In this document: piece after piece, positions 40,477-50,675 of the stretch
Position numbering within the stretch: the first letter of the stretch is position 1
How the letters are laid out: every line of letters begins with the position of its first letter
Program-made: the position numbers and the translations under genes
NCBI GenBank assembly: GCA_905221605.1
Contig: CAJNDS010000686.1
Location: forward strand, 25,733-89,732
Origin: Symbiodinium natans
Taxonomy: Eukaryota; Sar; Dinophyceae; Suessiales; Symbiodiniaceae
Direction of reading: 5' to 3'
DNA: 64,000 nucleotides
The notes under the pieces: generated by a model
Seen by the model: the letters and a program-made list of their open reading frames with translations, nothing else
The model's database searches: none
Told to the model about the DNA's origin: nothing

Positions 40477-40750
40477 ACCCTAAACCCTAAACCCTAAACC
40501 CTAAACCCTAAACCCTAAACCCTAAACCCTAAACCCTAAACCCTAAACCCTAAACCCTAAACCCTAAACCCTAAACCCTAAACCCTAAACCCTAAACCCT
40601 AAACCCTTACCCTAAACCCTAAACCCTAAACCCTAAACCCTAAACCCTAAACCCTAAACCCTAAACCCTAAACCCTAAACCCTAAACCCTAAACCCTTAC
40701 CCTAAACCCTAAACCCTAAACCCTAAACCCTAAACCCTAAACCCTAAACC
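40477..40750. repeat. longest CCCTAAA array with a 90-bp period
   Basis: About 38 units. The irregular junction AAACCCTTACCCTAAA recurs at about 40,601 and 40,691, so a 90-bp block was duplicated inside the array. Confidence 0.95.
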
Positions 40751-40864
40751 CAACCCTGAACCCCAAACCCCGAGCCTCCTCAGATCTAAACCTCCCAGGT
40801 CCTGGCGCAGCCTAGCGAAAGCTGACCAGTGGCCTGGTGCTGGAGGCTGCGGGGGCGGGGGGGG

Positions 40865-40931
40865 CACCCTAAACCCTAAACCCTAAACCCTAAACCCTAA
40901 ACCCTAAACCCTAAACCCTAAACCCTAAACG
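40865..40931. repeat. (CCCTAAA)n array
   Basis: Nine units after a G-rich stretch GGGGGCGGGGGGGGC. Confidence 0.95.
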
Positions 40932-43836
40932 CCTTGGACTTACTGCTGCCAGAGCTTTGAAAGCGTGCCCTGAAACCTAAACCTTAAACCCTCAACCCTA
41001 AACCCTAATTCCCCCTAGACGGAGGGTCGTCGGCTCCCCTTCCCGCAGAAATTCCTACGATTTCCGCAAGAACCACAAAAAAAATCAAATCCCTACATTA
41101 CCCCTTTTAAGGAAGAACATGTCTTTCATGTTAATCATTTTTCCTTGGGGGGGGGGGGGAAGTAGTGAACCTTCATGTTAACTTTTACCGGCAGTCGCAC
41201 TTCGGCGCTGGGACTTGGCAGCACAAGATGGTTTGCTTAGGGTTCAGGGCGCATTTGTTTTTTTAAGGTTAGGGTTTAGGGTTTAGGGTTTAGGGTTTAA
41301 AAGGGTTTGGGGTTCAGGGTTCGGGTTCAGGGTTTTTGTTGGGTTTAGAAGGGTTTAGGCGTTAGGGTTTGGGAGGTTTTCTGGTGTAGGGATGTAATGG
41401 TTCAGGGACCAGGTCTGTGGGCTTCGTGCCGAAAGGCTTTGGGGTTCTTGAAGGCTTAGTAGGGTTGAGGAGATCAAGTGTGACCCCTTAACCCTAGATC
41501 CCAAGCCCTCTTATACCCCCTAAACCCTAAACCCTAAACCCTAAACCCTAAACCCTAAACCCTAAACCCTAAACCCTTCTTACCTTGCCACGCATTGCGG
41601 GGGGGGGGGGGGGGGGGGGGGGGGCTGCCGCAGGCCCCTCGGGGCAGACCTCGGTGCCCTGTGGCTGGCCAGAGCTCAAGGATCGGCGCAGAAGTGTGTT
41701 TTTTAGGGGTTTAGGGTTTAGGGTTTAGGGTTTAGGGTTTAGAGGGTTGACTAGGGTTTAGGGCTCAGGGTTTAGGGGGGGTGTTGGGTTTGGTAGGGTT
41801 TGGGGGTTGAGCAGAAACACCCATCAAGTGCCGGGGACCAGAAGTGGTGTCTTCCCCTTCTTGCAACGTAGGTTGTCTTACAAACCCACTGATACAGTGT
41901 CCAGAAGTGGCCGATGTCTACTTCCAGGAGCCAGGCAGTAGGGGCAGAAGCCCATATTCCTTACCCTAAGCCCTAAACCCTAAACCCTAAACCCTAAACC
42001 CTAAACCCTAAACCCTAAATCCTAAACCCTAAACAGGGCGATTTCTACTTCCAGGTTTTGGCGTTTTAGGGTTGTGGGGGTGTTGGGGCTAACAAGCTTC
42101 AGGGTGTTCAGGGATAATAGGGATTAGGGCTCTGAGGTTTCGGGTTTAGGGTCTAGGGTTTCGGGTTTATGTTTTAGGGTTCGAAGGTTTTGCTGGGAGG
42201 GCTTTGGTGCTTTGGTTCTTGTGTGCTCAAGGGCCATTTGCTAAGCAGGATGTGTGGGGTGGTTTGGGGTTTTGGGCTTGGGGTCTTGGGTTTAGGGTTT
42301 AGGGTTTAGGGTTTAGGGTTTAGGGTTTAGGGTTTAGGGTTAGGGTGCAAATGCATTAAATGGGTCATGTCCAGGACTTCGGCTCAGGGGGTTTGGGCTC
42401 ACTCGGTTTGGGGTTCTATGGAAGGCTCCTAAACCCGAAACCCTAAACCCTAAACCCTAAACCCTAAACCCTAAACCCTAAGAAGAGCTTTAGGGTGTTT
42501 AGGCTTTAGGAGTCTCGGGGTTTTCGGGGTTGGGGCTCTAGGGTTCTGTTTGGATGTTGGGTTCCAGGGTTTGCCCTAAACCCTAAACCCTAGGATGCAG
42601 ATTTAGTTGTGGACAGATTAAATATGGAGGGTGCACTGGGGAGGTGTGCGGTGGTCACGGGAAAGCAATGTTTGCTGATGAGTGTTACGGTTAGCCTTTG
42701 ATTTCTGCTTTGTTGGCCGAGAATCTATGCTTTAAGAAGGGTACCCTAAACCCTAAACCCCAAACCCTAAACCCTAAACCCTTTTTCAGGGTTGATTTCT
42801 TTGTAAGGGAACCTTGGGCCACCAGGGCAAAAAGGTACCTCTGGGCCGCCAAGCTGACGGTATGTGTTTTGAATGATATGAAGCAGGGTTTAGGGTTTAG
42901 GGTTTAGGGTTTAGGGTTTAGGGTTTAGGGTTTAGGGTTGATATTACTGTTTTTGGTGAGTGTATATAAGGTTCCTTTTGAACATTGGTGAGTGTATATA
43001 TTGGGTGTCCTTTTATGAGTACAAGAAATAGAAACCCCACTTCATATGCTTCCTGGGGCGTCAGTGGGCGACGTGCCCGAACTCTAGGCCCGCAGCCCTA
43101 AACCCTTTAACCGGGTTTAGGGTTTAGGGTTTAGGGTTTAGGGTTTAGCCATTTAAACCCTAAGCCCTTTAAACCCTAAACCCCTCAAACCCTTTCAACC
43201 CTATACACTAAACCCTAAACCCTAAACCCTACAGCCTAAACCCTAAACCCTAAACCCTGGACCCTGGACCCTGGACTCTGTCAGGAGTCATTAGCCGCAC
43301 TGCTGGGGCCTTGGCAAGCTGAAGGGTTTAGTGCTTCTTGGTTTAGGGTTTTCAGGGTTCAGGGTTTAGGGTTTCGGGTTTGGGGTTTAGGGTTTAGGGT
43401 TTAGGGTAGGGGTTTAGGGTTTAGGGTTCTGGGTTTTCAGGGTTTTCGGGTCATTGTGCGTAGGGTTACGGGGCTCCGGTCCTGTGCTTAAGGCTGCTAA
43501 GTTGAAGCTCTAGAGTTTGGGGTTCAGGGCTGAGGGGGGGGGGGTCAAGGGTTTGGGCTTTGGGGCGGGGAGTTAGGGGGTTTGAGAGGTTCCGGTGTTA
43601 GGATTTCGGGTTCAGGGCCTAGCATGTCATGGTTTTAGGGTGTAAGGTTTTAGGGTTTTGAGAGCGGTTTGACCCCAAACCCTGAACCCTGAACCTAACT
43701 TGAGGATGCCGGCGTGTGCTGGCATTGAGTTCTAAGTACAGTTATAGGGATGATTGCGTGCTCACGAGCCCCATGACTACTTACTAAGTCCCCCGATCCT
43801 CCGGCTGTAGCCAAACGCTGTCGAGCATGAGAGATC
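40932..43836. repeat. array-rich stretch with few coding hints
   Basis: Contains arrays at 41,519-41,577, 41,965-42,030, 42,296-42,345 and 42,886-42,940, a G26 tract (41,599-41,624) and drifted repeats. One pair of coding hints, at 42,698-42,740 (ISALLAENLCFKK) and 42,792-42,858 (VDFFVREPWATRAKRYLWAA, with a GTATGT donor), is split by a 50-base CCCTAAA array. Confidence 0.7.
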
Positions 43837-43955
43837 ATGGGCTTCCCTATACTACCCCCCCCTAGGTTCTCCCCATAGTTAAGGCTATTTAGGGAATAAG
43901 TAAGCCTACTTAAGGGGGGGGACCAGAGGGGGGTAGTATAGGGGAACGCTCAAAG
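43837..43955. repeat. MITE-like element, family G
   Basis: The left end is TTCCCTATACTACCCCCCCC and the right end GGGGGGTAGTATAGGGGAA, inverted repeats of about 20 bases. The interior contains AGTTAAGGCTATTTAGGGAA. Confidence 0.7.
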
Positions 43956-43957
43956 AG

Positions 43958-44381
43958 ATGTCCGCATTTCGTGGCGCAGAGGACACGCTGTGTCACTGTT
44001 GCTGCCCTCGAGCGCACGAGGCAACCAACAAGGAGCACGGCGGCATGTCCTACGGCGCCGACCATGTGGTCAACGCATCGCCCAACGAAGACACGAACCC
44101 TAAGCCCTGGACCCAAAACCTTCAACTTCTCATAGTGAGAGCTCTTCATTCCAGACAATGTTGTGCTCCCAGATGTGCTGCCAGATATGTCAGTGCGCGG
44201 AAGCGGAGAACATTGAACGATGCACGGCAACTATGTAAAGCTGTGTTCCCAGCATTGCTGTGGCTTTCACTGTGTACCCGTTTGCTCAACGCACTGCGTT
44301 GCCCTTGCTGGATAAGCGCCAAAGTTTGTGTTCTCAGGGAAGCGCAAGACAAAGAGACGTGCGACCCTTTAGGACCACCAC
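43958..44381 (+). CDS. candidate coding island, Cys-rich
   Basis: An ATG frame of about 140 codons reads MSAFRGAEDTLCHCCCPRAH and GMSYGADHVVNASPNED before a short repeat-derived stretch. The 3' half reads better in another frame (MLCSQMCCQICQCAEAENIE, one TAA inside). A splice or decay between halves is likely. A family G MITE ends just upstream. No family assigned. Confidence 0.35.
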
Positions 44382-44464
44382 CCCAAACCCTAAATCCTAA
44401 ACCCTTGAACCCTAAACATTGAAGCTGGGGCAACTGCGCTATGTGCGCAGCAAGCCCCAAATCC

Positions 44465-45389
44465 CAAACCCTAAATCCGTAACCCTATAAACTATATACC
44501 TTAAACCCTCAACGCCAGAATTCTACCCTGAACCCTCAACAACAGAATTTAAACCCTAACTACACCTTCAACACCAGAATTAAACCTTAGACCCTATAAA
44601 CCCTAAACCTAAAACCCTAAACCCTAAACCCTAAACCCTAAACCCTAAAGCCCTAAACCCTAAACCCTAAACCCTAAACCCAGTAAGAGCAGGTCCCAGC
44701 TGGCCGCAGGAGCGCCGGGCGCTGGGCCTCCCTATCAGGATGCAGAAGGCCTGGACTTCAGAAGCGAAGGGTTAGGGTTAGGGCTTAACTAGGGTTTAGG
44801 GTTTAGGGTTTAGGGTTACGGTGTAGGGTTTAGAGTTTAAAATTTGGGGTATAGGGGTTTGAGATGGTTTGGGGTTCAGGATTAGGGATCTCTAGGGTTC
44901 AGGGCACAACCTTTCGGGTGCGAGTTTGGGCTTTTGGTTGAGTGATTTCAAGAAGGCCTGTGGCCGATATTTCAATGAAATCCTGTCATTCCAGGAAAAA
45001 GAAAAAAGACAAAAAACATGAAAAATAAAAGAACACCTAAACATTTTCAGAAGAAATAGTTTGGCCTGCAAAATAGAGTAAAAGAATTTGCAGAGCCCAA
45101 CCCCAGAAACTCCCTGGAGTGCCCAACCCTAGAGAGACTCATCAGACGGGTGGGGGGGGGGGGGGAGGACGGCCAACAAATCCTTGAAACCATTGCATCA
45201 GAACTGAGCCTGTTGCCCTATCTGTTGTGATGTTATGAAGCTGTAAGGCTCCCTTCGAGTAGACTAGACAATGCAAGGAGAATTACTCAGAATTGTTCAA
45301 TCCGTTGTAGCCTATCAACCAACTAGATGACATTTCGGTTTCATTTGATCACATTTCCAACAGAGAGTTTGAAGAAACTTTAGTGTGCT
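44465..45389. other. transition into the repeat-poor block
   Basis: CCCTAAA units persist to about 44,680 and TTTAGGG units to about 44,815. The sequence then becomes AT-richer and free of telomere-like repeats (AAAAAGAAAAAAGACAAAAA near 45,000, G14 near 45,150). The stretch 45,230-45,390 may hold the 5' flank of the next gene; no promoter motif is certain. Confidence 0.6.
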
Positions 45390-46670
45390 GTGCCTCGGTT
45401 AGATCGAGCGAACATGGATGGATTGCTGGATGTGGACGACATTCTTGGTGTTTTGCAGGAAGCTGAAGTAGATGTAGCAGCTTCAGCCAGTGCGCGCGGT
45501 CTCGGACCTGGGAAGAAATCCGGTCTCCGACCTGGACTAACTCCTGCAGAAGGATCGCAGAAGAAAGCGCGCAAGCTTGGCAAAAAAGAAGCATTGCTAG
45601 ATCAGCAAGCGCGAAGCTACAATGCAAGTGGCCGCTCCAAAAATGAAGACTATTTTTTCCCTTTGCACGAAGCGGGGTTGCAAAGACCGAGCTTCACTGG
45701 TCGAGGGGCATGGAAAACTTGGTCACCTGCTGCCATTCTTAGAGCTGGTTTCAGTTTTGAGAAGAGCACCCAGCGACAGGTTGCGAGTTCCATCGAAGGT
45801 GCGGGACAATCTCACGCGGCTTCTTGTCGCCTCGTTGTGGCTGAGGCAGTCATGAATGGGCAAGGACATGGTTTGAAAAGACTAAAGGAGTGCATCAGCC
45901 AAGAGGTGAAGTCAGCCAAGTTGCTATATGCAATACGCAACATGATGTTCGATGAGTCTACATTCCACCTCAGCCTTGGCAATGCTGTTTCAGCTTCGTA
46001 CTCGGTACTGTGCTCGCACGCGCAAGTCACATACCGTTTTGTGGGAGACACTATCATACATGACGAACATATTGCCAGATGCCCGGCCATTCTGAGTCCC
46101 GTAATGAATAGTGCCACAATGCACGCAGCTCTCTCCGCTGGCCCAGCTGGATTTGCACAGGTCCTCGAGGGCAACGTGAAATATGTTGCCACCCTGACAA
46201 CTTCAGATGCCCATGCTGCAAATGTGCGAATGTTGAAGATGGTAGATCAGGAGCTGGGCCAGAATCATCTCTTCCTGCCAACGCTTTGCTTGCAGCATAG
46301 AGTTGGGAATATCATCGAACAGCTTACTAAGTTACTTGGAAACTTGGGAGGCAATTTTTCCATCTCAAAGGTGCTGAACAAAGGGAACTTGTTGAAGGCC
46401 TTGCATGACAGGGTTCGGGATTACTTCGACGAGAGAGAGAAATTTCAGATTCTCCCTGAAACACCGCCTGCATTGCTGGACGAGTGGTGTGAAGGTCAAC
46501 TACAAGCACGAGACTTGATTCAGATGTGCATGAGTTTCGATGAGTCAGATCCTGTCCGTGCAGGTACTTTGCGGGAAGCTTTTCAGCGCTTCACGAACTT
46601 CTTTGCTGGGCCATGGACAGGACTGAATTTCTGCTTCTGCCCTTCATTGCCGCGTTGCTTTCAATGGTAG
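45390..46670 (+). CDS. transposase-like RNase H-fold protein (hAT-like pattern)
   Basis: A 426-residue frame. After a charged, low-complexity N-terminus (about 100 residues) comes a region with MFDES (Asp188), then TSDAHAANVRMLKMVD (Asp273) and CLQHRVGN (Cys300, His303, Asn307). The spacing of an Asp, a second Asp in D-A/G-x-x-N and C-x-x-H-x-x-x-N resembles the DDE/RNase H core of hAT-type transposases. The third acidic residue is not identified. The last residues (LNFCFCPSLPRCFQW) probably belong to an intron, so the protein continues elsewhere or is truncated. Two palindromes lie in the N-terminal region (45,498 and 45,522). A DNA-binding zinc domain is not evident. It may be a transposon remnant or a domesticated gene. 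Confidence 0.45.
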   Translation: MPRLDRANMDGLLDVDDILGVLQEAEVDVAASASARGLGPGKKSGLRPGLTPAEGSQKKARKLGKKEALLDQQARSYNASGRSKNEDYFFPLHEAGLQRPSFTGRGAWKTWSPAAILRAGFSFEKSTQRQVASSIEGAGQSHAASCRLVVAEAVMNGQGHGLKRLKECISQEVKSAKLLYAIRNMMFDESTFHLSLGNAVSASYSVLCSHAQVTYRFVGDTIIHDEHIARCPAILSPVMNSATMHAALSAGPAGFAQVLEGNVKYVATLTTSDAHAANVRMLKMVDQELGQNHLFLPTLCLQHRVGNIIEQLTKLLGNLGGNFSISKVLNKGNLLKALHDRVRDYFDEREKFQILPETPPALLDEWCEGQLQARDLIQMCMSFDESDPVRAGTLREAFQRFTNFFAGPWTGLNFCFCPSLPRCFQW

Positions 46671-46910
46671 TGATTGCTAGTGGAGTCAGGGCGCATGATG
46701 GTTCAAGCAGTTCTGTTGTGATTGTAGTGCTGCGTGCAGGATGTACTATGCAACTTATGTACTGTAACACGATGCAGATTAGAATCATATTGGTTGTTTT
46801 CTTGCTGCTCGCCTTGAATGCACGTTTTGGCTTTGAGTGAGAAAGCGACAGCGATCAGTGAGTGAGACGTGTGTTCTGAGTGTTCTGTCTGCGCCTGCGC
46901 TTGGGGCAAT

Positions 46911-49900
46911 GTCGGACTTTGCACCCTTGGATGCTCGAAGCAGGGCTCTCGAGGACTTCACCTGGCCAACGGATCAGCGAGACTCAAAGTCAAAGCAGCA
47001 TGTGAAAAATGCGGCGGTCTCGGACCTGGCCAAAACTCTGGTGACTGACTCGTATGGGAGTCCCTCCTCGCTCCGCAAGCTTTGCTGGGACACCTACAAT
47101 GCCAGGCTTGGCGGGCGAAGCGAGTGTGAGTATAGGTTCGGTTTGTGGGACTTGAAGGTATTCGACTTCGAACTCAAGAAGTGGTTACTGAGTGTTGATG
47201 AATAAATCAGGCAAGCCAAGAATTAGAATTAGTGTCAAAAGCTTACTTTCTCCCCAGGCATCCGATGCACATCGTCCTAGACATGCCGAATGGGGGTCAG
47301 TTGTGGCTCGGCGGAAAGGCAGCTAGTACCCAAACCAATGTGCTGCTTGAAAACGGCATCGGGGCAATCCTTGCCGCGGCTTCGAATCCTCCTGTCAGTC
47401 GGGACTCACGGGTGGAGTTTTTGGGCGTCATGGACGGAACAGGGGTCGCAGCAGGCGACATCGATCAAAAGCTGCTCGTGGAGAAGTTCCGCCGCGTGAT
47501 CAAGCTCCTGAGCCAGGGGATCAAAATCCTCATTTCGTGCAGAAACGGAGCACATCGCTCCAGCTTTTTGCTTGCCCTTCTCCTCATCTTCTTGACAGGT
47601 CTCGCGCCCTACGACGTCTATGCCTATTTGCAGAAGCTCAGGCAGATCGTGGACTTGAGCTCGATGGCGCCTGAGTCGGTGCATTCGAGAAGGGGGCGTC
47701 CGAATGTGAGGCCTATCGATGCTCTGGTGGAGATGGGGCCGAAGTTTGGTGACGAAGGCTCCAAGGCCATGTCCAAGTTGGGACTGGCCGCCCAGAATGC
47801 TTTGGGCTTCGACCTCGAGTCTGGTAGCAGGCCGCGTCTGAATTTTCTGATGAACCCTGCTGAATTCCAGAATCTGGCCAGCAGCCTTGGCTGGAGACCC
47901 CTCTCTGAGGCCCGATGGATGAATTGGGGGTCGTGAGTTGTAAATTTTAAACTTAAACAGTACAGGATAAACAATAAAAGCATGAAGTCATCACAAGCAG
48001 GAAGTGGTTACTTAGGCTTGTGGTTGACCTTTCGTGGGCAAGTGGCCAGATCGTCGTTCCACGGCTGGACTGAGATTGACATTGAGCTAGTGGAGTCGCA
48101 GCCAGAGCCACCGCGGACTCCGAGAGGCAAACCCAAAGCTATGCCACCCAGCGCAAAGGCAAAGGCAGCCCAGGCCAGAGAATTAAACGGGGTAGTGCAG
48201 ATATAGAGGATGAGCTCTGGGAGGAAAAATTCAAACTGTTCACAACTAATGCTCTTGGCTCTTGTCCCTTCGGGTCCTTCCGAGTCTTCCACCGGCTAAG
48301 CGTGACCGCGAACGAGCCGACATTGACTCTGCCTCGGAGGCCATCACATGATTGATTAACTAGCTAGTACTAAATGCTGTTTGGAGACTAGAAACCTCAC
48401 CGAAATTTTACAGTTTTAAGAGTAAAGTCCTGCTTCCGACCCCCAGGGAGCTTCGTGGATTATGGCCTCGGAGGCTGAGCAGACCAGCGGCATGTCCACC
48501 GTGGAGTCCGTGGATTTTATTTCCTCCGAGGGAGAGACCGATCGGTCTCGGACCTGGACAGGACAAGCAGCGGGATCGTCGAGAGGTTGGCAGCAGGTGC
48601 AGGCTTCCAGCCGTGCCAGGCAGATGGCAGGCACGCCTGCCTCCAGTGGCAAGTCAACCCCACGAGCTGGCTACAAAGAGCAAGACTTCGAGCTGCTTGC
48701 GTCCCTCATGTCCAACCTCAAGAAGCTCGACCAGGAGCTACGTGCCAGGGGCGGGGACGAGGAGGGCCGGACAGATGATGCATTTGTACCCACAGGTGCC
48801 TTGAAGCTTAGGTGTAGGAGCCAGTGGTTCGAAGATTGATGTTGTGGTTTATTAGATCAGATCAGTTTTAAGTTTTCGTTTGAGTTTGAAAATCATGAAT
48901 CATGCAGGTGCCGATGATGACTCCGGAGCCGGTGTCGCACCTGGTGATGAAGAACTTGAGCAGCCAAGCACCCACGAGGAGTTGCAGCGGCTTTGCGAGC
49001 TCATGGCACAGCAGCAGGCGCACCTTACACAGCTCTTGGAGTCGAGGCAGACGACCGGCCAGGACGATCGTGAGACGGGATTGCTGGACATGATCTTGCG
49101 CAACGATGAAGCTGGGGCCCTTGCGATGGTCAGAAGCCTCAGGCCAGATGTCTTGGCCAGTGTGCAGGACCTAGCCGGCATGACGGCCCTGCACTGGGCG
49201 GTGCGAGTCGGCTCTCTGAGCCTGGTTTTCGCCATCTTGGAGAAGACGCCCCAGCTGGCGGATCGGCCTACCACTGTGGGGCGGAGCCCGCCTCATTGGA
49301 CGGCCTTGATGGTGATGGCCGACCAATCCTACCGGCCACATCATCGCCAGATGGCTGCAGCCCTTGTGTCGCACATGTCCCAGACCGCACTCAGTGTGCG
49401 TGCAGGGACTTTGTCCACGGTGTCGCACCTGGCAGCTGCCAGGGGCCACATTCACCTTCTCAAGAAGGTGTTGTGGCGGTTGAACGACATGGGCGGGCAT
49501 CAGGCGGTGTCGGAGCACCTGGCGATTGTGAACTCAGTCGCTTCTTGGCTTACTAGTACACGGGAGTTTCAGGACTTTCGGTTATCTTTTGAGATTCTCT
49601 TCGCCCAAAACTGACGTTTACATTTGTGATCTTTGAATCAAGAGTGAAACACGAGATTGTGGACCTAGCTATGGAACTCAGGGCCGCTCGTGCCTGGACG
49701 TGGCGTACAAGTGCAGCATGGATACAGCGAATTATTTGCTGTGGTGGCAGGCTCCATCGTTCCAGCCACCTCCCACTCAATATGAGCGTTCCCTACAGCA
49801 CCGCATCAGGCGGGCTTTATTTTCGATTTGATTGTTCAATAGTAAAGTAAAGACCCAAGACGCACACCGAAGATAAGGCCTGTGTCTTTTTTGTCTACTA

Positions 49901-50284
49901 GAGTTACTAGTTACTAGATTATGTTTGAGCTAGACCGACCCCTTAAGCCCGAGCCTTCCTTGAGACTCAACCCATGCTTTCTCTTTCTCTCCTTGCAGGC
50001 CGAACTGAACACGGTCTCGGACCTGGACTGCTGGGCGGTTTGCGCCGCGAACCTCATGGTCATTTTGCCAGCCGTGATCAGCGTCCTTGTCCAGACTTGG
50101 AATGCTGGAGCTATTTCCCAGCTTTCTCATAAGAGACCCATGTCACATGTCATCCTCTCTCGGCCCTGTGAGTCATGAATCACTAAAGTACACTTGTTTT
50201 AAGGTTTCACTGCACGGCCTCAGGCCTGGAGAGGTTGACATGCTGCTTTGCCTTGCTTTCAACTGCAAAACAGCTTGCAGTTGA
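46911..50284 (+). CDS. split gene: CX5R phosphatase-like domain plus ankyrin-like repeats
   Basis: Proposed exons are 46,911-47,135 (MSDFAPLDARSRALEDFTWP...), 47,258 to about 47,930, about 48,001-48,173, 48,447-48,795, 48,908-49,572, 49,999 to about 50,070 and 50,204-50,284. Verified in-phase joins: 47,135/47,258 (GT-AG), 48,173/48,447 (GC-AG), 48,795/48,908 (GT-AG, CAGGTGCC on both sides) and 49,572/49,999 (GA donor, CAG|GA). The second exon has KILISCRNGAHRSSFLLALL, a CX5R loop of the dual-specificity/tyrosine phosphatase type, but Ser replaces the usual His before the Cys. Exon 5 has ankyrin-like units (GMTALHWAVRVGSLSLVFAI; VSHLAAARGHIHLLKKVL). The join from exon 2 to exon 3 and the last join are unresolved, so one gene or two remain possible. 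It may bind or dephosphorylate phosphoproteins or RNA; activity is unproven. Confidence 0.55.
48796..48907 (+). other. 112-bp intron flanked by CAGGTGCC repeats
   Basis: The exon end and next exon start share CAGGTGCC (48,793-48,800 and 48,905-48,912). Splicing at CAG|GTGCC joins VPTG|ADDDSGAGV in frame. Confidence 0.7.
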
Positions 50285-50337
50285 CGTTCTGCAATGACGC
50301 AGTGCCCAAAAAGAGAGAGATTGTGTGTGCTGTGGGA

Positions 50338-50612
50338 TCTAAACCCTAAACCCTAAGACTTAAGCCCTAAGCCCTAAGCCTAAGCCCTAAGCCCTAAGCC
50401 CTAAGCCCTAAGCCCAAAGCCCAAAGCCCTGAGCCATAAGCCCTAAGACCTAAGCCCTAAGCCCTAAGCCCTAAGCCCTAAGCTAAGCCTTAAGCCCTAA
50501 GCCCTAAGCCCTAAGCCCTAAGCCCTAAGCCCTAAGCCCTAAGCCCTAAACTTAAGCCCTAAACCCTCAACCCTAAACCCTCAACCCTAAACCCTAAACC
50601 CTAAACCCCAAA
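50338..50612. repeat. (CCCTAAG)n variant array between genes
   Basis: Mostly CCCTAAG heptamers, a one-base variant of the telomere repeat, ending in CCCTAAA/CCCTCAA units. It separates the phosphatase/ankyrin gene from the HMG-box gene. Confidence 0.9.
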
Positions 50613-50675
50613 CCCACTAACACAGCCCCGGTTAGGAACTTTGCCAACATTCGTATCTTGCCATCTTGACTTGAT

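Noticed and set aside
43910-44460. - strand frames over the Cys-rich island
   Set aside because: Lower composition quality than the + frames; retained only as a strand caveat.
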